From NCBI GenBank assembly GCA_016744775.1, contig JADGDS010000005.1, positions 169,719 to 233,718 of the forward strand: 64,000 nt of DNA, in the 5' to 3' direction. A program made the translations under genes and the position numbers. The notes below the pieces were generated by a model. That model ran no database searches, had not been told where the DNA came from, and saw only the letters and a program-made list of their open reading frames with translations. This document shows, one piece after another, positions 29,741 through 39,922 of the stretch; the stretch's first letter is position 1; every line of letters starts with the position of its first letter. This DNA comes from Candidatus Marithrix sp. GTDB lineage: Bacteria > Pseudomonadota > Gammaproteobacteria > Beggiatoales > Beggiatoaceae.

Positions 29741-29770
29741 ATGTTGGGCTTTCTATTGTCAGCCCAACAT
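29741..29770. repeat. GTTGGGC-family hairpin (single copy)
   Basis: ATGTTGGGCT pairs with AGCCCAACAT around a 10-base loop, between the convergent fabB and ribE. It is a sequence variant of the arm of the repeat at 2416-2492 and may serve as a bidirectional terminator. Confidence 0.7.
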
Positions 29771-29777
29771 ACAAATT

Positions 29778-30422
29778 TTACATAAATCCATGTTGTTGCA
29801 AAAAGGAAGCATCAATAGATTCATCAGCCGGCTTTCCAAGCAGCAATCGTTCTAAATAACGAGCTATTATATCTACTTCCAAATTTACTCTTTGTCCGAT
29901 TTTGATCTTGGCTAGAGTAGTATTTATTTGTGTATGTGGAACTATATTTAATGAAAATTCAGCATTTTGCACAGAATTTACCGTTAGGCTAATTCCATCT
30001 ACACAAATTGAACCTTTAGCTGCAATATATTTGGCTAAGTCATTGGGAGCGCGAATGTTTAGTCGCATTGAACGCCCTTCATCATAATAGGAGCTGATGG
30101 CTCCTACTCCGTCAACGTGCCCACTGACTATATGTCCACCTAAATGGGTATTTGGTGTTAGGGCTTTTTCTAAGTTGACTTTGCCACCGATTGGTAATTC
30201 ACCTAAACTGGTATGGGTTAATGTTTCTGTAGATACATCTGCCCAAAATCCATCTCCGGGCAATTGTACTGCTGTTAAGCAGACTCCATTAACAGCAATA
30301 CTATCACCCAATTTTACAGTTTCAAGGGATAAATTACCGGTTTTAACATAAAGACGTGCGTCTTTAGCTGTTTTTTCTAATTGGGCTATATGCCCAATCC
30401 CTTCAATTATACCAGTAAACAT
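29778..30422 (-). CDS. ribE: Riboflavin synthase alpha subunit
   Basis: A 214-residue enzyme that dismutates two molecules of 6,7-dimethyl-8-ribityllumazine to riboflavin. It starts with the universal MFTGIIEGIG and has two lumazine-binding barrels in tandem (about 1-97 and 98-195), each with an NGVCLTA/DGISLTV-type motif. It ends the glyA-ribD-ribE unit, 2 bp after ribD. No FMN riboswitch is seen before it. Confidence 0.95.
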   Translation of the reverse strand: MFTGIIEGIGHIAQLEKTAKDARLYVKTGNLSLETVKLGDSIAVNGVCLTAVQLPGDGFWADVSTETLTHTSLGELPIGGKVNLEKALTPNTHLGGHIVSGHVDGVGAISSYYDEGRSMRLNIRAPNDLAKYIAAKGSICVDGISLTVNSVQNAEFSLNIVPHTQINTTLAKIKIGQRVNLEVDIIARYLERLLLGKPADESIDASFLQQHGFM

Positions 30423-30424
30423 AT

Positions 30425-31525
30425 TTAATCATAATTTGGATGGGCTGTTATACGCCAATCTTTACCTATTGCACGTATATCAACAATATTTAGTGGCAGA
30501 TGTTGACTTAATTGTTTAATATCAGGTAGATTAAATAAGCCTCGTGCCTTATTGCCCATCAACATCGGTGCCATGTAAATTATTAATTCATCTATTAAAC
30601 CAGCGCGTAGCATTGAGCCGCTTAATGTTGCTCCTGTTTCTAAATGCACTTCATTAATTTCATATTTTTCGGCTAAAGTTTGACACATGGCGTGTAAATC
30701 TACTTGATGATCTTGCCCGGGCAGGTAGATTACCTCAGCACCGGCTGTTTCTAATATGGTTTTAATGCTGGCGCTTTTTGAAGCAGTAAAAATTACTGTT
30801 TTCCCCGGTAGGCTTAAAAGACGCGCTTCTGGTGGCGTACTTAAATAACTATCAATAACAACTCGTAATGGTTGTTTTACTAGCAATTCTGGTTCACGCA
30901 CAGTTAATTGTGGATCATCTGCCAATATTGTACCTGCACCTGTCATAATAGCATTGCTACGAGCGCGTAATGTTTGCACATCATGACGAGCATCGTTGCC
31001 AGTAATCCATTTACTTTCCCCAGATTCCATAGCAGTACGTCCATCTAAACTCATTGCTAATTTGCAGCGAATATAGGGGCGATTATGACGCATCCGCATA
31101 AAAAAACCGGGATTTAGTTGTTCTGCTTGCTGGCTTAATACGCCGCTATCTACGGTGATACCAGCTTTTAATAGTTGTTCAATACCTTTGTTAGATACTA
31201 GGGGATTAGGATCAGTAGCTCCGATAACAACACGAGTAATTCCGGCTTTAATTAAAGCGTCTGTACAGGGTGGAGTGCGCCCTTGGTGACAGCAGGGTTC
31301 TAGGGTGACGTAACAAGTTGCTCCTTTAGCTTTATCTTTTGCCATTCGTAAGGCATGAATTTCAGCATGGGGTTCACCAGCAACTTGATGCCAAGCTTCT
31401 CCTACTATTTCACCATCAAGTACAATGACACAGCCTACACGCGGATTGGGATGAGTACTCCATAAACCCTTTTCTGCTAATTGTAAGGCTCGTGCCATAT
31501 AAGATTGATCGTTTATATTAACCAT
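30425..31525 (-). CDS. ribD: Riboflavin biosynthesis deaminase/reductase
   Basis: A 366-residue bifunctional enzyme. The N-terminal deaminase (about 1-145) has the zinc motif HAEIHAL and [11 protein letters not shown]; the C-terminal reductase (about 146-366) shows [22 protein letters not shown] and the NADPH-binding region. It converts the first pyrimidine intermediate to 5-amino-6-ribitylamino-uracil phosphate. The start overlaps the glyA stop by 8 bp. The usual nrdR between glyA and ribD is absent. Confidence 0.95.
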   Translation of the reverse strand: MVNINDQSYMARALQLAEKGLWSTHPNPRVGCVIVLDGEIVGEAWHQVAGEPHAEIHALRMAKDKAKGATCYVTLEPCCHQGRTPPCTDALIKAGITRVVIGATDPNPLVSNKGIEQLLKAGITVDSGVLSQQAEQLNPGFFMRMRHNRPYIRCKLAMSLDGRTAMESGESKWITGNDARHDVQTLRARSNAIMTGAGTILADDPQLTVREPELLVKQPLRVVIDSYLSTPPEARLLSLPGKTVIFTASKSASIKTILETAGAEVIYLPGQDHQVDLHAMCQTLAEKYEINEVHLETGATLSGSMLRAGLIDELIIYMAPMLMGNKARGLFNLPDIKQLSQHLPLNIVDIRAIGKDWRITAHPNYD

Positions 31526-32771
31526 AAACTGGAAAACGAGTACAAAGAGTTAATATTTCTTGTTTGACTTTGGCTTGTAGTTCTAGATTATTAATATCAT
31601 CTAAAATATCGCAGATTAAGTTAGCAACTTGACTAACTTCATCTGTTCCGAAGCCACGAGTGGTAATAGCCGGAGTACCAATACGTAAGCCACTGGTTAC
31701 AAATGGAGAACGAGGATCATTAGGTACTGCATTTTTATTGACAGTAATATTTGCATTTCCTAAAGCAGCATCAGCGTCTTTACCAGTCATATCTTTGTCA
31801 ATTAAATCAACTAAAAATAAATGGTTATCAGTTCCGCCTGATACTATGTTATAGCCTCGTTCTATCATAACTGATGCCATTGCTCTAGCGTTTTCAACTA
31901 CTTGAGTTTGATAAGTTTTAAAATCTGCTTGTAATGCTTCTTTAAGGGCAACTGCTTTGGCAGCAATTACGTGCATTAATGGTCCACCTTGAATACCCGG
32001 AAAAACTAAGGAATTAAGTTTTTTCTCAATTTCAGGGTTAGCTTGAGCTAGAATCAATCCACCGCGTGGTCCGCGTAATGTTTTATGTGTTGTGGTGGTG
32101 GTAACATGAGCAATATTAACCGGGCTAGGATATACACCGGCAGCAATTAAACCTGCGACATGAGCCATATCAACCATAAAATAAGCACCGACTTTGTCAG
32201 CAATATCACGCATTCTTTGCCAATCTACTACTCGTGAATACGCACTAAAGCCTCCAATCAGCATTTTTGGTTTATGTTCAAGTGCTAAGGCTTCCATTTG
32301 ATCATAATCAATTTCGCCAGTTTCAACATTTAAGCCATATTGTACCGCATTAAAAATTTTACCTGAAAAATTAACCTTAGATCCATGAGTTAAATGTCCA
32401 CCATGTGCTAAGCTCATGCCTAAAATAGTATCACCGGGCTTTAATAAAGCTAGATAAACCGCAGCATTAGCCTGTGAACCTGAATGTGGTTGTACATTAG
32501 CATAGCCTGCATTAAATAATTCTTTGGCGCGATCAATTGCTAATTGTTCTACAACATCAACGTTTTCGCAACCGCCATAATAACGTTTTGCCGGATAACC
32601 TTCAGCATATTTATTTGTTAATACAGTACCTTGAGCTTGTATTACACATGGGCTAGCATAGTTTTCAGAAGCAATTAGTTCTAAATGCTGCTCTTGCCGT
32701 TGAACTTCATTTTCTATAGCTTGCCATAATTCGGCATCGAAATCAGCGATATTTAAGTCTTTTGCAAACAT
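31518..32771 (-). CDS. glyA: Serine hydroxymethyltransferase
   Basis: A 417-residue PLP enzyme interconverting serine and glycine with THF. The PLP lysine is in [45 protein letters not shown] and [14 protein letters not shown] are also present. First gene of the glyA-ribD-ribE unit. Besides one-carbon supply, it could serve glycolate salvage alongside glcF and the glycerate kinase. Confidence 0.96.
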   Translation of the reverse strand: MFAKDLNIADFDAELWQAIENEVQRQEQHLELIASENYASPCVIQAQGTVLTNKYAEGYPAKRYYGGCENVDVVEQLAIDRAKELFNAGYANVQPHSGSQANAAVYLALLKPGDTILGMSLAHGGHLTHGSKVNFSGKIFNAVQYGLNVETGEIDYDQMEALALEHKPKMLIGGFSAYSRVVDWQRMRDIADKVGAYFMVDMAHVAGLIAAGVYPSPVNIAHVTTTTTHKTLRGPRGGLILAQANPEIEKKLNSLVFPGIQGGPLMHVIAAKAVALKEALQADFKTYQTQVVENARAMASVMIERGYNIVSGGTDNHLFLVDLIDKDMTGKDADAALGNANITVNKNAVPNDPRSPFVTSGLRIGTPAITTRGFGTDEVSQVANLICDILDDINNLELQAKVKQEILTLCTRFPVYG

Positions 32772-32833
32772 GAATTTATTGTAGATAATTTAAAGGTGAA
32801 AGTTATTAATATAACATATATTAATGGTGACTG

Positions 32834-34675
32834 CTATTGTAAATATTTTTTCAATTCATTGATATTAAAACTCTTAGCCAAATCACAAACTTGATCAACA
32901 AAGCTTTGTAATTCAGGTTTTTGTTCTAACAATGCTTCTGCTTGTTTGATGATAACACGAACATTGCCAGTTCTCGCAATTTCAAATAATGCCTTTATTT
33001 GTTCCGGTGTCGGTTTGATAATTTCATTACTATCTATAGATATTTTTTCAGTTGTTTCATAAATCCATTCTAAGTTACAATATTTCGCTAATTGAGTTAA
33101 AAAATAATCTATATTAATGGGCTTATTGATAGAAACATTACAACCTGCATCCAATGCTTGTTGTTGTTGATTATCAAATACATTAGCTGATAAAGCTATA
33201 ATAATATCATTAAATTTTATGTCTTCACGTAAGCGTCTTGTGGCTTCTAAACCATCCATAACAGGCATTCTAATATCCATTATTATTGCATTCGGTTTAG
33301 AGTCATTAACTTTATCAATTGCATCTTGTCCATTTTCAGCTTCTATAATTTTAAATCCTAAAGGCTTCAATAGATTATGTAAAACTGTACGATTTGGTTC
33401 TTTATCATCAACTACTAAGATAGTGAAATTATTTGATTTAACTCCAATAATATTTGATTTACTAGTATTAGTATATTTAATTTCGGTTTTACAAGCGGTT
33501 AATGGTATTGTAAACCAAAAACGACTACCAACATTAAGCTTACTTTCTACATGTAATTCTCCACCCATCATTTTTACGAGCTTTTTACTAATTGGTAAAC
33601 CTAAACCAGTTCCTTCAATTTGAGAACTTTGTTCCCCTACTTGTTGAAAGGTTAAAAATATTTTTTCTAAATTCTCCGCCGCAATACCTTCGCCTGAATC
33701 TTCTACTTCAAAAGTTATTAGATTGGTTTGAAAATTAACTTTAAAAGTTACTTGCCCTGTCTTAGTAAATTTAATAGCATTACTTAGTAAATTTAGTAAG
33801 ACTTGGCGTAATATTTTTTGATCTACATTAGCAATAGAAGGTAATTCTGATAAAGACTTATAAACCAATTGAATGTCTTTTTGTTCTGCCCTTATAGAAA
33901 ATATCTCTATAATATCCTTTAAAAAAGACTGTAAATTACATTCTGTTGGCATCAATTCTAATTTACCAGCTTCAATTTTTGATAAATCTAAAATATCATT
34001 AATCAAAGTTAATAAATGTTCACCGCTACGATGTATGATTTGTATGCCTTTTTGTTGTTGCTCTGTGAGGCTTTTATCACGATTTAAAATTTGTGTATAG
34101 CCTAAAATACCATTCAGCGGAGTGCGAAGTTCATGACTCATGTTAGCGAGAAATGCACTTTTAGCATGATTAGCAGATTCTGCTAATTCTTTACTTTGAC
34201 GTAATTGTTCTTCTACTAATTTACGTTTAGCAATTTCTTGTTTTAATCGTTCATTTTGTTGATTGACATTTTGTAGTTTATGGATTGTTAAATGAGTTTT
34301 CAGGCGTGCTAATACTTCTTCAACTTGTACTGGTTTAGTAATATAATCCACTCCTCCCAATTCAAAACCTTTAACTTTATCTTCGGTATCATCTAAGGCT
34401 GTCATAAAAATAACAGGAATATCCATAGTATTTTTATCTGCTTTTAAACGACTACAAGTTTCAAAACCGGAAATTCCGGGCATTATAATATCCAATAAGA
34501 TTATATCAGGCTTTACTAGTCGCGCCCGTTTTAAGCCCATTTCACCATTACGAGCGACAATAATTTTAAAACCTGATTCTTCTAATGATTCAACAACTAC
34601 CCCTAAATTAGTAGGATTATCGTCAATAATTAAAATAACATCTTTTTGACTGGTATTTACAGTCATGGTAGCCAT
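32834..34675 (-). CDS. Cytosolic hybrid histidine kinase (REC-HK-REC)
   Basis: A 613-residue protein: receiver 1 (about 8-130, IIDDNPTNLGVV, phospho-Asp in ILLDIIMPG, Lys in ITKPVQ), a coiled-coil linker (about 135-175), HisKA (FLANMSHELRTPLNG), HATPase (LLNLLSNAIKFT, DSGEGIA, GTGLGLPISKKLV), receiver 2 (ILVVDDKEPNRTVL, MDIRMPVMDGLEA) and a helical tail. It has no membrane or sensory domain, so input probably comes through receiver 1. The tail has no phospho-transfer His. No dedicated response regulator adjoins. Confidence 0.9.
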   Translation of the reverse strand: MATMTVNTSQKDVILIIDDNPTNLGVVVESLEESGFKIIVARNGEMGLKRARLVKPDIILLDIIMPGISGFETCSRLKADKNTMDIPVIFMTALDDTEDKVKGFELGGVDYITKPVQVEEVLARLKTHLTIHKLQNVNQQNERLKQEIAKRKLVEEQLRQSKELAESANHAKSAFLANMSHELRTPLNGILGYTQILNRDKSLTEQQQKGIQIIHRSGEHLLTLINDILDLSKIEAGKLELMPTECNLQSFLKDIIEIFSIRAEQKDIQLVYKSLSELPSIANVDQKILRQVLLNLLSNAIKFTKTGQVTFKVNFQTNLITFEVEDSGEGIAAENLEKIFLTFQQVGEQSSQIEGTGLGLPISKKLVKMMGGELHVESKLNVGSRFWFTIPLTACKTEIKYTNTSKSNIIGVKSNNFTILVVDDKEPNRTVLHNLLKPLGFKIIEAENGQDAIDKVNDSKPNAIIMDIRMPVMDGLEATRRLREDIKFNDIIIALSANVFDNQQQQALDAGCNVSINKPINIDYFLTQLAKYCNLEWIYETTEKISIDSNEIIKPTPEQIKALFEIARTGNVRVIIKQAEALLEQKPELQSFVDQVCDLAKSFNINELKKYLQ

Positions 34676-34748
34676 TCATTTGTTCCCCGTAAAAAAACTT
34701 TAATATAAATTATATAGTTTTTTTAAACAGCAAAAGAGATACCTATTA

Positions 34749-35684
34749 TTATTCTGCTTCAGTATCTGCTAAAATTTGTTTTAATTCTATTAAGGCAGTT
34801 GATTGTGGATTTACTTTTTCGATGTTAGCAATATAATTTTTGACTTTACTCAATCTTTTATTATCTAATTCTATTTTTGCCCAGTCTATATAAAGTTGTT
34901 CTATTTTTTGTAAACCGGCAACTGCAATTTCATTTTCTGCATCAAGTTCTAATACTTTTTGATAACAAGATAATGCAGTTCCTCTTCTACCAGTAGTTAA
35001 ACTTCTGTTATCTAAATATCTTTTACAGCGCGGTAATAGTCTAGCTATTTTTCTATCTCGTTGTTGTGTTTCTACACGTTGTTTTAAATCAGCTAATATA
35101 GTTGATTCTGGATCAATTTTTTCTATACTAGCTATATAGCCTTGAACTTTATCTAGTTTATTTTTTTTAAATGCCTTTTCTGCTAAACCTAGATAAACAG
35201 TTTCTATATTTTTTAATCCTTGAAGAGCATCTTTATTATCGGCTTCAAGCGCAAGTACTTCTTTATAACAAGATAGTGCTGTTTTGCCTATTTTGCTGGA
35301 TGTTAAACGTTTTGCCTCTAAATTTTCTTGACATTGAGCTAATAATTCTGCTATTTTAGCTTTAGCTTGTATTTGTTGTTCTGTTAAAGCAGGTGGTTCA
35401 ATCGGTGTAGGTGGTGTTACTACAACTGGTTCAGGTTTTTCTTCTGCTACTACTACAGGTTCATTTATTTTTTCCTTAATTATTGGTGCTTCTGATGGTT
35501 TGCTTTCAACTACTGGTACAGTAATCGCAGTAGCAGTAGTAGTTTCGTTATGACTTTTAAATCCAAAAAAAGTCGCTAATCCTCCTCCAACTAAAACACA
35601 TGAAACACCAATTATTGTCAGTAAATTTGCAATTGATGTTCCATATAAGCTATGTTTGTTTTTATTAAAAAAATTATATGCCAT
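34749..35684 (-). CDS. Membrane protein with two duplicated helical modules (TPR-like)
   Basis: A 311-residue protein with one membrane segment (about 17-43, IANLLTIIGVSCVLVGGGLA), a Pro/Val/Glu-rich linker (about 60-110) and two homologous modules of about 90 residues. Each begins with a Leu-rich helix and Cys, then SSKIGKTALSCYKEVLALEA or TGRRGTALSCYQKVLELDAE, and ends with IEKIDPES or IEKVNPQS. The modules look like TPR hairpins and would be periplasmic if the N-terminus is inside. Function unknown. Confidence 0.7.
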   Translation of the reverse strand: MAYNFFNKNKHSLYGTSIANLLTIIGVSCVLVGGGLATFFGFKSHNETTTATAITVPVVESKPSEAPIIKEKINEPVVVAEEKPEPVVVTPPTPIEPPALTEQQIQAKAKIAELLAQCQENLEAKRLTSSKIGKTALSCYKEVLALEADNKDALQGLKNIETVYLGLAEKAFKKNKLDKVQGYIASIEKIDPESTILADLKQRVETQQRDRKIARLLPRCKRYLDNRSLTTGRRGTALSCYQKVLELDAENEIAVAGLQKIEQLYIDWAKIELDNKRLSKVKNYIANIEKVNPQSTALIELKQILADTEAE

Positions 35685-35770
35685 AATAATATCCTTCTAT
35701 ATATACAAGATTGTTGTTGAAACATGTATAGTATTACATAATAATTTATTCAAGAAAAGAGGAATAAAGT

Positions 35771-36130
35771 ATGAAAATAAATTTAAAAATTAAGTTATCT
35801 TTGTTGTTGTTACTATTAGTTGGATGTGGACCAATTTATAGTACTAAGTATAGTTATCAAGCACCTAATAACCCAGATGGAAAAAAGTGTATTTTTCAAT
35901 GCGAAAATTATAGATTGCAATGTGAACAAGCCGAAGATATGAGAGAAGAATCTTGTGAATTTCGCGCTCAACAATTATGTTATGATCGAAAGGGTAATGA
36001 AAGACAAAATTGTGATAGACCAAGCTGCTATAGTAATTATAGCAGATGTGAACGTATGTATAGAAGTTGTTATCAAGCTTGTGGAGGTGTAATAACACCT
36101 CATAAAGAATGTGTATTAGGATGTAATTAA
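35771..36130 (+). CDS. Cysteine-rich lipoprotein of unknown function
   Basis: A 119-residue protein with lipobox LLVGC at about residue 19 and a very Cys-rich mature part (about a dozen Cys, with CxxxC-like spacings such as CIFQCENYRLQC and CERMYRSCYQAC). The even number and regular spacing suggest disulfides in the periplasm. GAGG precedes the ATG. It overlaps the convergent methyltransferase by 15 bp. No family recognised. Confidence 0.7.
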   Translation: MKINLKIKLSLLLLLLVGCGPIYSTKYSYQAPNNPDGKKCIFQCENYRLQCEQAEDMREESCEFRAQQLCYDRKGNERQNCDRPSCYSNYSRCERMYRSCYQACGGVITPHKECVLGCN

Positions 36131-36835
36131 TTTAAAAAACATATAAGAATATTTTTTTTGTTGGTAAGCCTTATTTCTAGTTTCTAAACTATACATTAAT
36201 TTACTGAATTGATCGCCTGATAATTCTAAATCTTGTAAAATCGTAGAACGATGTTTATAAATTATTTCTATCAAATAATCCAATGTTGGAGCGGCTTGTT
36301 CAGTAAAATCTTTTTTATCCGCTATTTGAAAACCAATTTGAATCGCAAGTTGTTCTAAACCATCAATAGCTTGTGTTTCTACTTCATCCAGCACTAAAAC
36401 TTGCCCCATTGGTTTTAATAAGCGGTAAGCTTGTTGTAATAATGCTTGAGCTGCTATATATTGCGCTGATTCTTGAAATAAAATTAGATCATATTTTTGA
36501 TCTGATTGCATCAATTCAAACTTGCTTTCTATCACATTTAATTGTTTCTCTCGGCACAGTGCTATTTGTACTGAATCTGGTACTACACCTGTATAATTAT
36601 AGCCAGCTTTGACTAATTGTCTGGCAGTAGTACATATCCCAATACCAACTTCAAGAATATCTATAGGTGCCGCTGGCAATTGATTCATGATAAAATCAGT
36701 AGAATTTTGTTGTGCTTGATAAATACCATTTATCTGTGGATTAAAACCATAATGTAAATAATTAGCCTTTCCCTCTTCCAATTCTAAACTATAGGCATAA
36801 ACATTGAGTGGAAAAGTAAGATTTTTATATTGCAT
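36116..36835 (-). CDS. Class I SAM-dependent methyltransferase
   Basis: A 239-residue protein with SAM motif I ILEVGIGICTTARQLVKAG (about 62-80), an acidic post-I strand (YTGVVPDS), and motif IV-like YDLILFQESAQYI. It resembles small-molecule methyltransferases of the UbiE/cyclopropane-synthase style. Substrate unknown. It is divergent from the LysRS gene, 40 bp apart. Confidence 0.75.
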   Translation of the reverse strand: MQYKNLTFPLNVYAYSLELEEGKANYLHYGFNPQINGIYQAQQNSTDFIMNQLPAAPIDILEVGIGICTTARQLVKAGYNYTGVVPDSVQIALCREKQLNVIESKFELMQSDQKYDLILFQESAQYIAAQALLQQAYRLLKPMGQVLVLDEVETQAIDGLEQLAIQIGFQIADKKDFTEQAAPTLDYLIEIIYKHRSTILQDLELSGDQFSKLMYSLETRNKAYQQKKYSYMFFKLITS

Positions 36836-36875
36836 AATTGTATTCCTAAATTAACTAAATATTATTTATAATAAA

Positions 36876-38432
36876 ATGTCAAAAGTTACATGGCCCCATC
36901 AAGAGACAAAACGTTTACATGGTATTGCTTCAAATTCTGATAAACCCATAATTTTTGAAACTGGATATGGACCCTCTGGTTTACCTCATATCGGTACTTT
37001 TGCCGAAGTCGCACGCACCACCTTTGTCATTAAAGCATTAAAAGAAGCATTTCCAGATGTTAAAGTACGCCTAATTGCCTTTTCTGATGACATGGATGGC
37101 TTAAGAAGTTTGCCTGAAAATATACCTAATCATGATACATTAGCTAAATTTTTAGGGATGCCATTATCTTCGATTCCAGATCCATTTGAACAAGCGTCCA
37201 GTTTTGCTGATTATATGAATGGACAACTCCAACAATTTTTAGATACTTACGGTTTTGAGTATGAATTTTATTCATCAACCCAGTGTTACAAAAATGGTGT
37301 ATTTGATCTAGGCTTAAAAAAGGTCATGGATAATTATACCCAAATTAGAGAATTATTTATAGCTACAATTTCTAAAGATAAAAGAGAAGCTTGGAGTCCA
37401 TTTTTTCCGATTTGCGAATCTTGTGGAAAAATTTATACAACGCGAGTTGTTAATGTTGATCCGGAAAATTATAGTGTAACTTATAAATGTGATCAAGACA
37501 ATTTTGAATCTTGTGGGCATGAGGCTACCACTACGATCACCGGCGGAAAAGTCAAGGTTGGTTGGAAAATTGACTGGGCATTACGTTGGGCTACATTTGG
37601 TGTAAATTATGAAATGTATGGCAAAGATTTAATGAGTTCTGCTAGTATGGCTGGTAAAATATGTAGGATCTTAGGGGGTAAACCACCAGTAAATTATAAA
37701 TATGAGTTATTTTTAGATGAAAAAGGTGCTAAAATTTCCAAGAAGATTGGTAATGGAATTTCAATGGATCAATGGATGAAATATTCCCCTGTTGGTGCCT
37801 TGTTAAATTTTTTACTTGCCAATCCTAATAAAGCTAGACAAATGGGATTGCCAATTTTACCGAAAATTGTTGATGAATATATTGACACACTGCGCAAACC
37901 ACAAAATGATATAAATCATAATTTATGGTTTATTAATAGTATCCAAGATGAATACGAAATATCCAATTTAGATAAGAATGAAATTAGTTACAATTTGTTA
38001 TCTAATGTAGCACAAAACTTAGGCATACGTGATGCATCATTATTATACCAATATGCTTTGAAATATGATTCAACAGTGGCAGACAATGAAGATTTTTTCC
38101 GCTTACTGTGTGAAAAAGTAGTTGCTTATGTAGAAGATTATGAAGCACAAACAGTAACAGAAACTTTAGAAATAGATAAGTCATATTTAACTTATCTACC
38201 TGAATTAATAGAAATTATTGATCATACAGATAACTTTGATACTTTAGCGGGCGAAGATATTCAAGCACTTGTCTTTATTATTCCTAAAAAATATGAACTC
38301 AATAAATCCCAATGGTTTAAATTTCTTTATTCAATATTATTAGGTAAAGAAAAAGGACCAAGATTGGGTCCATTTTTAGGTATTTTAGGCAAAGAAAGCG
38401 TGTTATCTATGCTACGTAAAAGTTTGAAATAA
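36876..38432 (+). CDS. lysK: Class I lysyl-tRNA synthetase
   Basis: A 518-residue class I LysRS charging tRNA-Lys. The HIGH-like motif is GPSGLPHIGTF (about residue 33) and the KMSKS-like motif is GAKISKKIGNG (about 287). A zinc-binding-like CESCGKIYTTRVV...CDQDNFESCGH lies between. This is the archaeal/alphaproteobacterial/spirochaete-type enzyme, unrelated to the class II LysS found in most gammaproteobacteria; whether a class II copy also exists elsewhere is unknown. The length is normal. Confidence 0.92.
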   Translation: MSKVTWPHQETKRLHGIASNSDKPIIFETGYGPSGLPHIGTFAEVARTTFVIKALKEAFPDVKVRLIAFSDDMDGLRSLPENIPNHDTLAKFLGMPLSSIPDPFEQASSFADYMNGQLQQFLDTYGFEYEFYSSTQCYKNGVFDLGLKKVMDNYTQIRELFIATISKDKREAWSPFFPICESCGKIYTTRVVNVDPENYSVTYKCDQDNFESCGHEATTTITGGKVKVGWKIDWALRWATFGVNYEMYGKDLMSSASMAGKICRILGGKPPVNYKYELFLDEKGAKISKKIGNGISMDQWMKYSPVGALLNFLLANPNKARQMGLPILPKIVDEYIDTLRKPQNDINHNLWFINSIQDEYEISNLDKNEISYNLLSNVAQNLGIRDASLLYQYALKYDSTVADNEDFFRLLCEKVVAYVEDYEAQTVTETLEIDKSYLTYLPELIEIIDHTDNFDTLAGEDIQALVFIIPKKYELNKSQWFKFLYSILLGKEKGPRLGPFLGILGKESVLSMLRKSLK

Positions 38433-38452
38433 TTGACTAAGGTAATAAAATT

Positions 38453-39922
38453 TTGGAAGAGCAACAACACCGTAACGCACTCCCACAAGGCTTTTTGCTC
38501 AATGAGTATAAAATTGATTCTGTGCTTGGCAAGCCCGGTGGTTTTGGTATTACCTATTTAGCGATGGATACCCATTTAGAACAATGGGTTGCGATTAAAG
38601 AATATTTGCCAAGTGATTTTGCCCTACGTGAAAATTCTAGTAATAGTGTTCATGTTCAATCAACCTCTTATCAAGATTCATTTAATTGGGGTTTAAATTG
38701 TTTTATTGATGAGGCACGAGTTTTAGCTAAATTCAAACATAAGACAATTGTAAGGGTATTACGTTACTTTGAGGCGAATAGCACAGCTTATATGGTAATG
38801 GAATATGAAGAAGGTCAAAGCCTTGCTGAGTATTTAAAACAAAAGCGTATCCTAACAGAAAAAGAATTGTTAGATCTTATTGATCCATTATTAGATGGAT
38901 TAATAGAAATACACGGTGTTAATCTATTACATCGTGATATAAAACCGGATAACATCTATATTCGTGAAGATAATACTACTGTATTACTTGATTTTGGTTC
39001 TGCTCGTTATGCTGTAGGACAAAAAAGTCGTACTGTTACTAGTATTGTAACACCGGGTTACGCGCCTTTAGAGCAGTATGATAATGAAGGTATTTCTCAG
39101 GGTCCATGGACAGATATTTATGGACTTGGAGCTGTGATGTATCAGGCGATTAGTGGTAATACTCCACCAGCGGCAACTCGTCGTGTCATGAAAGATCCAA
39201 TGATCCCTGCGATTAAAATAGGTAATGGTAAATATAAAGAAAATTTACTAGAAGCTATTGATTGGGCATTGCAACTAAACGAAGAAGATAGACCCCAGAC
39301 AGTAGATCAATGGCGAGATAAAATGTTTTCGCCTACAGTTCCTTCAACATTTTATCCATCCAAAGAAAAGTTATCTATTTGGAATACAGTTAGTTGGGCT
39401 TTTAACATAGTTTTATGTATTACTGTTGGTGCATTATTTTATATAAATCAAAATGTTAATCAAGAAAAACAAGCAGCCATAGAAGAAGTTAGAACTCAGC
39501 TAGAAATTCAATCAAATAAAAATTTAGAAGTTGAGGCTGAACTTCAAAGGAAACAGCAGCTTCTAAATAGGGCTTATAGTGATTATAAATGGGCTAAAGC
39601 AATACTAGAAAAAATACAGAAATTTGATCCTGAAGTAGCTAAAGAACTAACTGGTTTTGAAGAAGGTAAAAAATATTATGAACTCGTAGGAGTTAAGGTT
39701 CATGACGTATTAAATGTACGTGAATTTCCAGGACATCTTAATAAAAAAGTTACCGAAATACCAGCCACTGAAAAATGTATTGAATTTTCTGGTCATTATC
39801 GTCTCTTAAAATCACAAATTTGGGTTAAAGTCAAATATAACGACAGAGAAGGTTGGGTAAATTCCACTTATATGGCAGAGAATGCAAAATGTTTTGAGGA
39901 TAAAACTATTGAAAAAAATTAA
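38453..39922 (+). CDS. Membrane Ser/Thr protein kinase with SH3-like sensor
   Basis: A 489-residue Hanks-type kinase. Catalytic landmarks: GKPGGFGITYLAMD (glycine loop), VAIKEYLP (Lys), LLHRDIKPDNI (catalytic Asp) and DFGSAR (metal). A membrane span follows (about 305-327), then a coiled coil (about 330-380), then a periplasmic SH3-like domain (about 415-480; HDVLNVREFPG, EGWVNSTYM). SH3b domains often bind cell wall. The start appears to be TTG (38453). It overlaps the M23 peptidase by 41 bp, so sensing and wall cleavage may be coupled; this is inference. Confidence 0.9.
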   Translation: MEEQQHRNALPQGFLLNEYKIDSVLGKPGGFGITYLAMDTHLEQWVAIKEYLPSDFALRENSSNSVHVQSTSYQDSFNWGLNCFIDEARVLAKFKHKTIVRVLRYFEANSTAYMVMEYEEGQSLAEYLKQKRILTEKELLDLIDPLLDGLIEIHGVNLLHRDIKPDNIYIREDNTTVLLDFGSARYAVGQKSRTVTSIVTPGYAPLEQYDNEGISQGPWTDIYGLGAVMYQAISGNTPPAATRRVMKDPMIPAIKIGNGKYKENLLEAIDWALQLNEEDRPQTVDQWRDKMFSPTVPSTFYPSKEKLSIWNTVSWAFNIVLCITVGALFYINQNVNQEKQAAIEEVRTQLEIQSNKNLEVEAELQRKQQLLNRAYSDYKWAKAILEKIQKFDPEVAKELTGFEEGKKYYELVGVKVHDVLNVREFPGHLNKKVTEIPATEKCIEFSGHYRLLKSQIWVKVKYNDREGWVNSTYMAENAKCFEDKTIEKN

